Origin: Prunella strophiata
Lineage: Eukaryota > Chordata > Aves > Passeriformes > Prunellidae
Length of the DNA: 64,000 nucleotides
Assembly: GCA_036583965.1 (NCBI GenBank)
Contig: JAZBQD010000031.1
Span: 1,273,150-1,337,149, forward strand
Reading direction: 5' to 3'
Made by a program: the position numbers and the translations under genes. Under the pieces are notes generated by a model. It searched no databases. It was not told where the DNA came from and saw only the letters and a list, made by a program, of their open reading frames with translations. How positions within the stretch are numbered: position 1 is the stretch's first letter; every line of letters starts with the position of its first letter. Below, piece by piece: positions 58,001 through 64,000 of this stretch.

Positions 58001-59799
58001 AGGGACCTTAAAGCTCATCCAGTCCCAACCCTGACACCTTCCACCATCCCAGGGTGCTCCAAGTCCTGTCCAGCCTGGCCTTGGACACTTCCAGGGATCC
58101 AGGGGCAGCCACAGCTGCTCTGAGTTGGGATTGAATCCCTGCAGGATTTCAGGCACTCAAGTCGGGATGAATGGAATTTCTGAATTAAAGAGGTGGGAAA
58201 TTCAGCTTTTGGGGCAACTCTCATCACTGCATGTCCAGGAGAGAAGAATTCCCATGGATCCAGGCTGGGAGAGCTGGGGGTGTTCACCTGGAGAGGAGAA
58301 GGATCCAGGGAGAGCTCAGAGCCCCTTCCAGAGCCTAAAGGTGTCAGAGCTCTCTCAGGAGCTCGAGATGACCCCGATGTGTTTGAGAGTCTCTGTGTCC
58401 CAGCCTGAGAACCAAAGAAGGAGTCAGGACTCTTCTTGTGCAGTTTTCAAGGTTGTTTATTATTTCTTATCTCACAGATTTTCTCCCTGACCAGCCCAGG
58501 TCTGTTCAGCAGGTCAGTCCCAGGCACACTGCCCACCTCTGGGGCAGTGTTGTCTTTTTACACTAAAAACTACCTGTACATTATTTACAGTTATTTTCCA
58601 ATACCTATCACCCATGTTACACAGTCCAACTCTGCTCTAAACCAATCCAAAAGTGCCACCATCACCCAGAAGATGGAGGCTGTGAAGAAGGAGAAAGAAG
58701 GACAGAACACGCCCAAATTCCTCCATCTTGACCCCTGAACCTTCATTCTAAAAAAACCCCAAAATTCTACTTTTTCACCCTGTGATAAACTAATTATTAC
58801 TCAATTTTTGTGGCTTGCAACTCTTGATATAAGGTTGGTAATTTTTTTTATTAATCTAAATCCAAGGCTCAGGGGTCTTGGGCTCTGTGCCAAGGGCTCT
58901 GAGCCCCTGCCAGGGGCTGGAGCCACCCAGGACAGCCAGAGGGATGTGCTGGGTTCCAGGAGAGCTGGAGAGGGACTTGGGACAAGGGATGGAGGGACAG
59001 GACCCAGGGAATGGCTCCCACTGCCAGAGGGCAGGGATGGTTGGGATTAGGGAAGCAATTCCTGGCTCTGGCCCTGGAATGGAATTCCCAGAGAATTTGT
59101 GGCTGCTCCTGGATCCCTGGAAGTGTCCAAGGCCAGGCTGGAGCACCCTGGGATGGTGGAGGGTCCCTGGCCATGCAGGGGTGGAACGAGGTGAGATTTA
59201 AGTTAAAATTATAATTTTAACAAGGAATCCAATGGAACGAAGATGGGCGTTTTCCCTGTGCCATTCCTTCATTTTTAGGGGAAAAAAAATAGAATTTTAA
59301 CAAGGAATCCAATGATTCCACAGAACAAAGATGAGCCTTATCCCTCTGCCATTCCTTTATTTTTAGGGGAAAAAATAGAATTTTAAGAAGGAATCCAAGG
59401 ATTTCATAACACATCAATGACACAAAATGGAAAAATAATTTGAAATTCAGGTAGGGTGAGGCTTTTTTATTTTGTGTAGCTGCAATATCCATGGGATTAA
59501 AGTCTTGGAAATGTCCAAGAACCAGTGGGAAAGGGCTTGAGAGGGTGGAAATTGTCCCTGATCATGGGTGGGGAAGGAATGGGATGAGCCTTAAATTCTT
59601 TTCCCACCCCAAACCACCTCAGGATTCCGTGCGCTGATCGATAATTAATTAATAATCAATTAGCAATTAACGACTTGCCTTGTGGTTGATGAGCTGGTGG
59701 TTGAGGGGGGTCCAGGAGCTGAGCTGGAGCCTGGAGCCCGGCGGGTTTTTGGGAGGAGCAAAGGCCATGGGCAGGGCAGGGCTGCTCCAGAAACGGCGG
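42799..59799 (-). CDS. FBXO16: FBXO16 gene, F-box only protein 16 (five exons seen, minus strand)
   Basis: F-box proteins are substrate-recognition parts of SCF (SKP1-CUL1-F-box) ubiquitin ligases, with the F-box binding SKP1. Five exons in the same order as the vertebrate family are seen, joining at phase-0 boundaries: start exon ending NHQLINHK, microexon VFEERRALLGKW, F-box exon beginning FDKWTDGQRR and ending SLCRCAQ, exon VSWHWKYLSELDQLW to LTRPK, and a last exon beginning TPSKEELIVMDVQP and containing RYNYLDN. Each internal piece has AG acceptors and GT donors, except a GC donor after the first. The pieces sum to roughly 240 codons, shorter than the ~290 I remember for the human protein, mainly because of an early stop at the C terminus. 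Two frame breaks, described under exons, are either consensus errors or decay. Any upstream non-coding exon lies beyond the window. Identification rests on recognising the family sequence from memory, not on a search. Confidence 0.92.
43030..43555. other. FBXO16 intron, no element recognised
   Basis: Short C-run (43331-43340), G-run and T-run (43360-43379); otherwise unremarkable. Confidence 0.5.
43556..44120 (-). mobile_element. Probable ERV LTR, family C, minus
   Basis: The reverse complement of the left end, ACTGAAAATGGAATAAAAG then GCCTCTCAGTTGCCCCACCT, matches the plus-strand copy ending near 50035. TTTATAAAAG, a TATA-like box, lies at 44008-44017 in the minus orientation, and AATAAA is about 400 bp beyond it. 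Ends are not resolved to the base. Confidence 0.68.
44225..44775 (+). mobile_element. Probable ERV LTR, family E, FBXO16 intron
   Basis: Clean copy of the family seen at 26110-26770, antisense to FBXO16 and just downstream of the 44857 donor. Markers are GAATAGAAGTGTGTAATATC, AATAAGATGGAGGTTTTAGG and TTCTCCATGGGTTTGGGTGG. Confidence 0.62.
44857..45021 (-). CDS. FBXO16: FBXO16 exon following the F-box
   Basis: The minus strand reads GGAATTCCCAG, then 165 bases, then GTAAGC. The 55 codons are open and begin VSWHWKYLSELDQLWMLKCL, continue with FEQGLWKQHYIQMVRELHL and end TRPK, the conserved segment that completes the F-box fold and the linker in FBXO16. Both ends are phase 0. A solo LTR sits only 75 bp upstream (45097-45706) inside the preceding intron. 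Confidence 0.94.
45097..45706 (+). mobile_element. Solo LTR, family A, FBXO16 intron
   Basis: 610 bp from TGTCGGAAGCCAGG to ACCTCTGACA. Flanks GATTCC (45091-45096) and ATTCCC share ATTCC. Antisense to FBXO16 and 75 bp from an exon. Confidence 0.93.
45713..46540. other. FBXO16 intron, unique
   Basis: No repeat family recognised. It ends with a T/G-rich run (46473-46502) just after the F-box exon donor. Confidence 0.6.
46544..46751 (-). CDS. FBXO16: FBXO16 F-box exon, with a one-base frame break
   Basis: The acceptor is a long T-tract ending CAG (46754-46752) and the donor is CACAG followed by GTAAAA. The exon encodes FDKWTDGQRRRVLVDLLERC, then an F-box start with LPRVLSLYIFSFLDPRSLCR, then CAQ. 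It is 208 bp, whereas the encoded 69 residues need 207. The first 37 or so residues are in one frame and the rest in another. The switch falls in a run of four G on the plus strand (46640-46643), which reads as CCCC in the gene; removing one base restores the expected VPTEAVDFTTRLP. Either a homopolymer consensus error or a real inactivating change could explain this. The surrounding residues are otherwise intact, which favours error. Confidence 0.93.
46965..47665 (+). repeat. ~168-bp tandem repeat, four units
   Basis: AATCCTCAAAGGATCCAGG recurs near 46973, 47141, 47310 and 47521. Each unit holds GGCCTAGGCCAGGACTAACT and AATCCATTGCTGATTCCTTC. The third unit is ~40 bp longer because the GATTC/CATTGCTG segment is duplicated. 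Confidence 0.93.
47848..48500 (+). repeat. 15-bp minisatellite GGGATTGAATCCTCA
   Basis: About 43 units, alternating GGGATTGAATCC and GGGACTGAATCC with TCA, TCG or TTG ends. Cut by the N gap on the right. A Ser/Glu/Gly repeat open frame across it is an artefact of the 5-codon period. Confidence 0.98.
48501..49000. other. Assembly gap, 500 N, inside a minisatellite
   Basis: Exactly 500 N. The left edge is within the 15-bp GGGATTGAATCCTCA array; the right edge is non-repetitive. The true array length is unknown. Confidence 0.99.
49085..49335 (+). mobile_element. Probable ERV LTR, family B, partial
   Basis: Matches 55925-56160: TGCAATGCAATTATGATGTA, AAATACGTTCTAAAAGTTAA and GTGACTTTTTTGGTACCTTT. 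Probable LTR by dispersal. Confidence 0.6.
49550..49655 (+). mobile_element. CR1 LINE 3' end, plus
   Basis: GCTTGGAGCAACCTGGGGTA, CTGCCCATGGCAGGGGATGG, then TCCCTTCCAACCCAAATC and TTTCTGTGATTC. Confidence 0.88.
49695..50035 (+). mobile_element. Probable ERV LTR, family C, plus, partial
   Basis: AACAGATTTGCAGGAAATGG, ATTGTCTCACCCTTCACATG and AATGGAATAAAAGTTTTTAA match the complement of 43556-43985. Includes an AATAAA signal. Confidence 0.65.
50142..51060 (-). mobile_element. CR1 LINE, minus, split by an LTR
   Basis: Starts ATCACAGAATCACAGAATAA; interrupted at 50292; resumes at 50919 with GTGTGCCACATCCAGTCC and GAGGAATTCCTCCTGAAGTC. Confidence 0.85.
50293..50918 (-). mobile_element. Solo LTR, family A, minus
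   Basis: On the plus strand it runs TGTCAGGGTCTCTCTGTAGC to GTGCTGAGTTCTGACA, 626 bp, the reverse complement of the family A consensus. No intact target-site duplication (flanks CAAACT and GTGTGC). Same sense as FBXO16. Confidence 0.92.
51301..51765 (+). repeat. ~112-bp tandem repeat, four units
   Basis: GATCTGGAAAACCAAATGAA or close variants at 51301, 51409, 51523 and 51637, with a partial at 51748. Units contain AAGGAAAACCACAGTGGCAA and CTGCTTTTCCAGGAGGTTGG. Open frames on both strands across this block are not conserved coding. Confidence 0.95.
51766..53500. other. FBXO16 intron, mostly unique
   Basis: A short CR1 tail on the minus strand at 52378-52427 (CAGGGTTGGAAAAGCTCTCG). Otherwise no family or exon recognised. 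Confidence 0.55.
53506..53541 (-). CDS. FBXO16: FBXO16 36-bp microexon
   Basis: The minus strand reads TTATAG, then 36 bases encoding VFEERRALLGKW, then GTAAAT. Both splice sites are canonical and both ends are phase 0. It joins the preceding NHQLINHK to the following FDKWTDGQRR exactly as in the vertebrate protein. It is too short to be found by open-frame length and was recognised from its peptide. Confidence 0.92.
53829..53962 (+). repeat. 54-bp tandem repeat, about 2.5 units
   Basis: GATTTATTCCATAAATCCAT recurs at 53831, 53885 and 53939, with TTATTTGGATATTTC between. Confidence 0.95.
54140..54260 (+). mobile_element. CR1 LINE 3' end, plus
   Basis: CATCCCTGGAAGTGTCCAAG, GGCTGGACAGGACTTAGAGC, GTCAGGGTTGGAACTGGATG. 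Confidence 0.85.
54290..54445 (-). mobile_element. CR1 LINE, minus, entering a 60-bp array
   Basis: Complement of CR1: CTGTGTCCTGTCCCTCCATC, CCTCTCCAGCTCTCCTGGAG, CCCCTTTAGGCTCTGGAAGG. The next CR1 segment is the one amplified at 54446-55517. Confidence 0.85.
54446..55517 (+). repeat. 60-bp minisatellite derived from CR1, ~18 units
   Basis: The unit begins CTCTGAGCTCTCCCTGGATC, continues CTTCCCTTCTCCAGGTGAAC and ends ATTCCCAGCTCCTGGAAGAG; period 60 (sometimes 61). Variants alternate ATTTCC/ATTCCC, GATCAT/GATCCT and AGAG/GGGG. Long open frames on both strands follow from a 20-codon period without stops. Confidence 0.98.
55518..55680 (-). mobile_element. CR1-associated flank, inverted relative to 58120-58285
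   Basis: GGATCCACGGGAATTCTTCT, CTTTAATTCAGAAATTCCAT and GAGTGCCTGAAATCCTGCA are the reverse complement of text at 58120-58260. Confidence 0.82.
55735..56160 (+). mobile_element. Probable ERV LTR, family B
   Basis: AGTTTATCACAGGGTGAAAA, AAGATAGAAGATTTTGGGTG and CTCCTTCTTGTTCTTCATTT resemble the layout of LTR A. The right part matches 49085-49335. Confidence 0.6.
56229..56881 (+). repeat. 26-bp minisatellite, ~25 units
   Basis: Unit CAGAGGAGGATTTCTGTATC plus AAAACC or GAAATC. Since 26 is not a multiple of three, three units give one 26-residue protein period, and all three forward frames stay open. The ~297-residue open frame is therefore not evidence of coding. Confidence 0.98.
56882..57984. 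other. FBXO16 intron 1, unique
   Basis: CpG-bearing patch at 57060-57110 (AAACCGCGAGCGCGAAAACA). No exon with a family match. Confidence 0.5.
57985..58118 (-). mobile_element. CR1 LINE 3' end, minus
   Basis: GGGACCTTAAAGCTCATCCA, CCAACCCTGACACCTTCCAC, CCAGCCTGGCCTTGGACACT. Confidence 0.88.
58119..59190 (+). mobile_element. CR1 LINE, plus, split by an LTR
   Basis: It includes one copy of the sequence amplified at 54446-55517 (GTTCACCTGGAGAGGAGAAG, GATCCAGGGAGAGCTCAGAG, at 58280-58340). It is interrupted at 58341 and resumes AGGAGAGCTGGAGAGGGACT to CCTGGAAGTGTCCAAGGCCA. Confidence 0.88.
58342..58955 (-). mobile_element. Solo LTR, family A, minus, one end eroded
   Basis: Plus-strand TGTCAGAGCTCTCTCAGGAG to GAGGGATGTGCTGGG. 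The final bases expected (TTCTGACA) are missing or changed at the CR1 junction. Same sense as FBXO16. Confidence 0.88.
59210..59420 (+). repeat. ~79-bp minisatellite, left block (three units)
   Basis: GGAATCCAATGGAACGAAGA at 59224, GGAATCCAATGATTCCAC at 59304 and a decayed unit at 59390, each with CCATTCCTTCATTTTTAGGG-type text. Confidence 0.93.
59480..59635 (+). mobile_element. CR1 LINE 3' end, plus
   Basis: TCTTGGAAATGTCCAAGAAC, GGTGGAAATTGTCCCTGATC, CCCACCCCAAACCACC. Lies between the left array block and the FBXO16 start exon. Confidence 0.75.
59679..59799 (-). CDS. FBXO16: FBXO16 exon with start codon
   Basis: On the minus strand a pyrimidine-rich tract ending TTTCCAG (AG at 59801-59800) precedes the exon. 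A 31-base leader is followed by ATG at 59768-59766 and 30 codons starting MAFAPPKNPPG and ending SSWTPLNHQLINHK, which I recognise as the N terminus of FBXO16. The exon ends AAG and is followed by GCAAGT, a GC donor with otherwise ideal consensus. The nearby GT four bases on would put the next exon out of phase and create a stop. The exon is flanked by units of a ~79-bp tandem array: about 20 bp away on the acceptor side and about 260 bp away, beyond a CR1 fragment, on the donor side. Confidence 0.9.
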
Positions 59800-59817
59800 C
59801 TGGAAACGGGAAAAAAT

Positions 59818-61912
59818 GGGGAAAAAATTGGATTTTAATGAGGGATCCAGTGGGACAAATGTGGGTGTTATCACTGTGGCATTCCTTTGGTTTTATGGGA
59901 AAAAATAGAATTTTAATGAGGGATCCAATGGGACAAGTGTGGGTGTTATCACTGTGGCATTCCTTCATTTTCGTGGAAAAAACTGGATTTTTAACAAGCA
60001 ATCCAATGGAACAAAGATGGGCATTATCCCTGTGTCGTTCCTTTGTTTTTGTGGGAAAAATTATAATTTTAAGAAGGAATTCAATGATTTCATGGGAGAA
60101 ATGTGAATGTTATCCCTGTGCCATTCCTTCATTTTCATGGAAAAAATTAGAATTTGGATAAGGAATCCAATAGAACAAACATGGGTGTTATCACTGTGGC
60201 CTTTCCTTCATTTTTGTGGAAAAAAATAGAATTTAAATGAGGGATCCAGTGGAACAAAGATGGGCATTATCCCTGTGCCATTCCTTCATTTTCATGGAAA
60301 AAATTAGACTTTTAATGAGGGATTCAATGGAACAGAGATGGGTGTTATCCCTGTGCTGTTCCTTCATTTTCATGGAAAAAATTATAAATTTAAGAAGGAA
60401 TCCAAATGGAATAAAGGTGGGCGTTATCACTGTTCCAAACCTTCATTTTCATGGAAAAAATTATAATTCTAATAAGGAATCCAATGATGTCATGGAAGAA
60501 ATATGAACAATATCCCTGTGCCATTCCTTCATTTTCATGGAAAAAAAATTGTAATTTTAACGAGGAATCCAATGGAACAAAGATGGGTGTTATCCCTGTG
60601 CCATTCCTTCATTTTCATGGAAAAAATTAGAATTTGGGTAAGGAATCCAATGGAACAAATATGGGTGTTTTCACTGTGCCATTCCTTCATTTTTGTGGGA
60701 AAAAATAGAATTTTAATGAGGGATCCAGTGGAACAAAGATGGGCGTTATCCCTGTGCCATTCCTTCATTTTCATGGAAAAAATTACAATTTTAAGAAGAA
60801 ATCCAATGGAACAAGGATGGGTGTTATCACTGTGCCATTCCTTCATTTTCATGGAAAAAAATGGATTTTTAACAAGCAATCCAATGGAACAAAGATGGGC
60901 ATTATCCCTGTGTCGTTCCTTTGTTTTTGTGGGAAAAATTATAATTTTAAGAAGGAATTCAATGATTTCATGGGAGAAATGTGAATGTTATCCCTGTGCC
61001 ATTCCTTCGTTTTCATTGAAAAAATTAGAATTTTAACAAGGAATCCAATGGAACAAAGATGGGCGTTATCACTGTGGCATTCATTTGGTTTTATGGGAAA
61101 AAATGGGATTTTAATGAGGGATCCAATGGAATAAAGGTGGGTGTTGTCCCTGTCCCAAACGTTCATTTTCATGGAAAAAAAATTAATTTTAAGAAGGAAT
61201 CCTATGGAACAAGGATGGGCATTATCACTGTGGCATTCCTTCATTTTCATGGAAAAAAATTATAATTTTAACAAGGAATCCAATGGAAAAAGAGGGACTT
61301 TATCACTGTGCTGTTCCTTAGTTCTCAAGGGAAAAAAATAATTTTAACGAGGAATCCAATGATGTCATGGAAGAAATATGAACAATATCCCTGTGCCATT
61401 TATTTCATTTTCATGGGAAAAAAATTACAATTTTAACAAGGAATCCAACGGAACAAGGATGGGTGTTATCCCTGTGCTGTTCCTTCATTTTTGTGGAAAA
61501 AAATAGAATTTTAACAAGCAATCCAATGGAACAAAGATGGGCATTATCCCTGTGTCGTTCCTTTGTTTTTGTGGGAGAAATTATAAATTTAAGAAGGAAT
61601 TCAATGATTTCATGGGAGAAACATGAATGTTATCCCTGTGCCATTCCTTCGTTTTCATGGAAAATATTATAATTTTAAGAAGGAATCCAATGGAACAAAG
61701 ATGGGTGTTTTCACTGTGCCATTCCTTCATTTTTAGGGGAAAAAATAGAATTTTAACAAGGAATCCAATGGAACAAAGATGGATGTTATCCCTCATTAAC
61801 CATTCTTTGGTTTTTATGGAAAAAAAAATTGAATTTTAAGAAGGAATCCAATGGTTTTGTAGAACAAAAATGGGTGTTACCCCTGTGCCATTCCTTTGTT
61901 TTTGTGGGAAAA
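59818..61912 (+). repeat. ~79-bp minisatellite, right block (~26 units)
   Basis: The unit begins GGAATCCAATGGAACAAAGA, continues TGGGTGTTATCCCTGTGCCA and ends TTCCTTCATTTTCATGGAAA plus an AATTAGAATTTTAACAA spacer. Units differ by substitutions. Some carry a longer start (ATTCAATGATTTCATGGGAG). It passes directly into the 54-bp satellite. Confidence 0.97.
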
Positions 61913-64000
61913 ATGGAAATGTCAGACATCTCCCAAAATCAGACATTTACCAAAATCCCCAGAAAAATGGAAATGTCAGACATCTCCCAAAATCAGACAT
62001 TTACCAAAATCCCCAGAAAAATGGAAATGTCAGACATCTCCCAAAATCAGACATTTACCAAAATCCCCAGAAAAATGGAAATGTCAGACATCTCCCAAAA
62101 TCAGACATTTACCAAAATCCCCAGAAAAATGGAAATGTCAGACATCTCCCAAAATCAGACATTTACCAAAATCCCCAGAAAAATGGAAATGTCAGACATC
62201 TCCCAAAATCAGACATTTACCAAAATCCCCAGAAAAATGGAAATGTCAGACATCTCCCAAAATCAGACATTTACCAAAATCCCCAGAAAAATGGAAATGT
62301 CAGACATCTCCCAAAATCAGACATTTACCAAAATCCCCAGAAAAATGGAAATGTCAGACATCTCCCAAAATCAGACATTTACCAAAATCCCCAGAAAAAT
62401 GGAAATGTCAGACATCTCCCAAAATCAGACATTTACCAAAATCCCCAGAAAAATGGAAATGTCAGACATCTCCCAAAATCAGACATTTACCAAAATCCCC
62501 AGAAAAATGGAAATGTCAGACATCTCCCAAAATCAGACATTTACCAAAATCCCCAGAAAAATGGAAATGTCAGACATCTCCCAAAATCAGACATTTACCA
62601 AAATCCCCAGAAAAATGGAAATGTCAGACATCTCCCAAAATCAGACATTTACCAAAATCCCCAGAAAAATGGAAATGTCAGACATCTCCCAAAATCAGAC
62701 ATTTACCAAAATCCCCAGAAAAATGGAAATGTCAGACATCTCCCAAAATCAGACATTTACCAAAATCCCCAGAAAAATGGAAATGTCAGACATCTCCCAA
62801 AATCAGACATTTACCAAAATCCCCAGAAAAATGGAAATGTCAGACATCTCCCAAAATCAGACATTTACCAAAATCCCCAGAAAAATGGAAATGTCAGACA
62901 TCTCCCAAAATCAGACATTTACCAAAATCCCCAGAAAAATGGAAATGTCAGACATCTCCCAAAATCAGACATTTACCAAAATCCCCAGAAAAATGGAAAT
63001 GTCAGACATCTCCCAAAATCAGACATTTACCAAAATCCCCAGAAAAATGGAAATGTCAGACATCTCCCAAAATCAGACATTTACCAAAATCCCCAGAAAA
63101 ATGGAAATGTCAGACATCTCCCAAAATCAGACATTTACCAAAATCCCCAGAAAAATGGAAATGTCAGACATCTCCCAAAATCAGACATTTACCAAAATCC
63201 CCAGAAAAATGGAAATGTCAGACATCTCCCAAAATCAGACATTTACCAAAATCCCCAGAAAAATGGAAATGTCAGACATCTCCCAAAATCAGACATTTAC
63301 CAAAATCCCCAGAAAAATGGAAATGTCAGACATCTCCCAAAATCAGACATTTACCAAAATCCCCAGAAAAATGGAAATGTCAGACATCTCCCAAAATCAG
63401 ACATTTACCAAAATCCCCAGAAAAATGGAAATGTCAGACATCTCCCAAAATCAGACATTTACCAAAATCCCCAGAAAAATGGAAATGTCAGACATCTCCC
63501 AAAATCAGACATTTACCAAAATCCCCAGAAAAATGGAAATGTCAGACATCTCCCAAAATCAGACATTTACCAAAATCCCCAGAAAAATGGAAATGTCAGA
63601 CATCTCCCAAAATCAGACATTTACCAAAATCCCCAGAAAAATGGAAATGTCAGACATCTCCCAAAATCAGACATTTACCAAAATCCCCAGAAAAATGGAA
63701 ATGTCAGACATCTCCCAAAATCAGACATTTACCAAAATCCCCAGAAAAATGGAAATGTCAGACATCTCCCAAAATCAGACATTTACCAAAATCCCCAGAA
63801 AAATGGAAATGTCAGACATCTCCCAAAATCAGACATTTACCAAAATCCCCAGAAAAATGGAAATGTCAGACATCTCCCAAAATCAGACATTTACCAAAAT
63901 CCCCAGAAAAATGGAAATGTCAGACATCTCCCAAAATCAGACATTTACCAAAATCCCCAGAAAAATGGAAATGTCAGACATCTCCCAAAATCAGACATTT
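61913..64000 (+). repeat. 54-bp satellite, ~38.7 units, runs off the window
   Basis: The unit reads ATGGAAATGTCAGACATCTC, CCAAAATCAGACATTTACCA, AAATCCCCAGAAAA. Spacing of GTCAGACATC is exactly 54 (61921, 61975 and on). I see no variant unit. It contains two TCAGACAT words 17 bp apart and an inverted pair AAATGTC/GACATTT. No TAA, TAG or TGA occurs on the plus strand, so all three forward frames are open; all three reverse frames have stops. Confidence 0.99.

Overview
The window is vertebrate, almost certainly bird and probably songbird, nuclear DNA. Chicken-repeat-1 (CR1) LINE 3' ends lie on both strands. There are many solo long terminal repeats (LTRs) of about 620 bp with 6-bp target-site duplications, an exceptional density of minisatellites, and one split gene with vertebrate splice sites. 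There are no bacterial operons, and no credible coding sequence other than this gene. Species assignment is inference.

The only protein-coding gene I can support is FBXO16 (F-box only protein 16) on the minus strand, in five pieces from about 59.8 kb down to 42.8 kb: a start-codon exon (59679-59799), a 36-bp microexon (53506-53541), the F-box exon (46544-46751), the post-F-box exon (44857-45021) and the terminal exon (42799-43022). Intron 1 uses a GC donor. The F-box exon carries one extra base and the terminal exon lacks one base, so the protein is not open as assembled. The introns are packed with LTRs, CR1 pieces and tandem arrays of 15, 26, 54, 54, 60, ~79, ~112 and ~168 bp units.

Left of the gene, 1-18048 and 18549-38427 are two noisy copies of the same ~18 kb, separated by a 500-N gap. 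They share, in order: unique sequence, CR1 pieces, a 1.2-kb polypurine tract, an AT-rich and a T/G-rich tract, several LTRs, a ~190-bp tandem repeat and a minisatellite with unit GGGTACAAACTCCTGCCTTTTA. That minisatellite is ~0.47 kb in the first copy and ~4.7 kb in the second. The copies differ by many single-base indels, which fits two poorly polished alleles placed end to end rather than an old duplication. From about 38.4 kb the sequence looks clean. A second 500-N gap (48501-49000) interrupts a 15-bp minisatellite.

The right end (61913-64000) is a 54-bp satellite in which I see no variant unit; it runs off the window. No new protein system is visible. The most notable items are an exon bracketed by a ~79-bp array, a 60-bp minisatellite grown from the inside of a CR1 element, the homogeneous 54-bp satellite, and the nested LTR-in-CR1 history at 40-42.8 kb.
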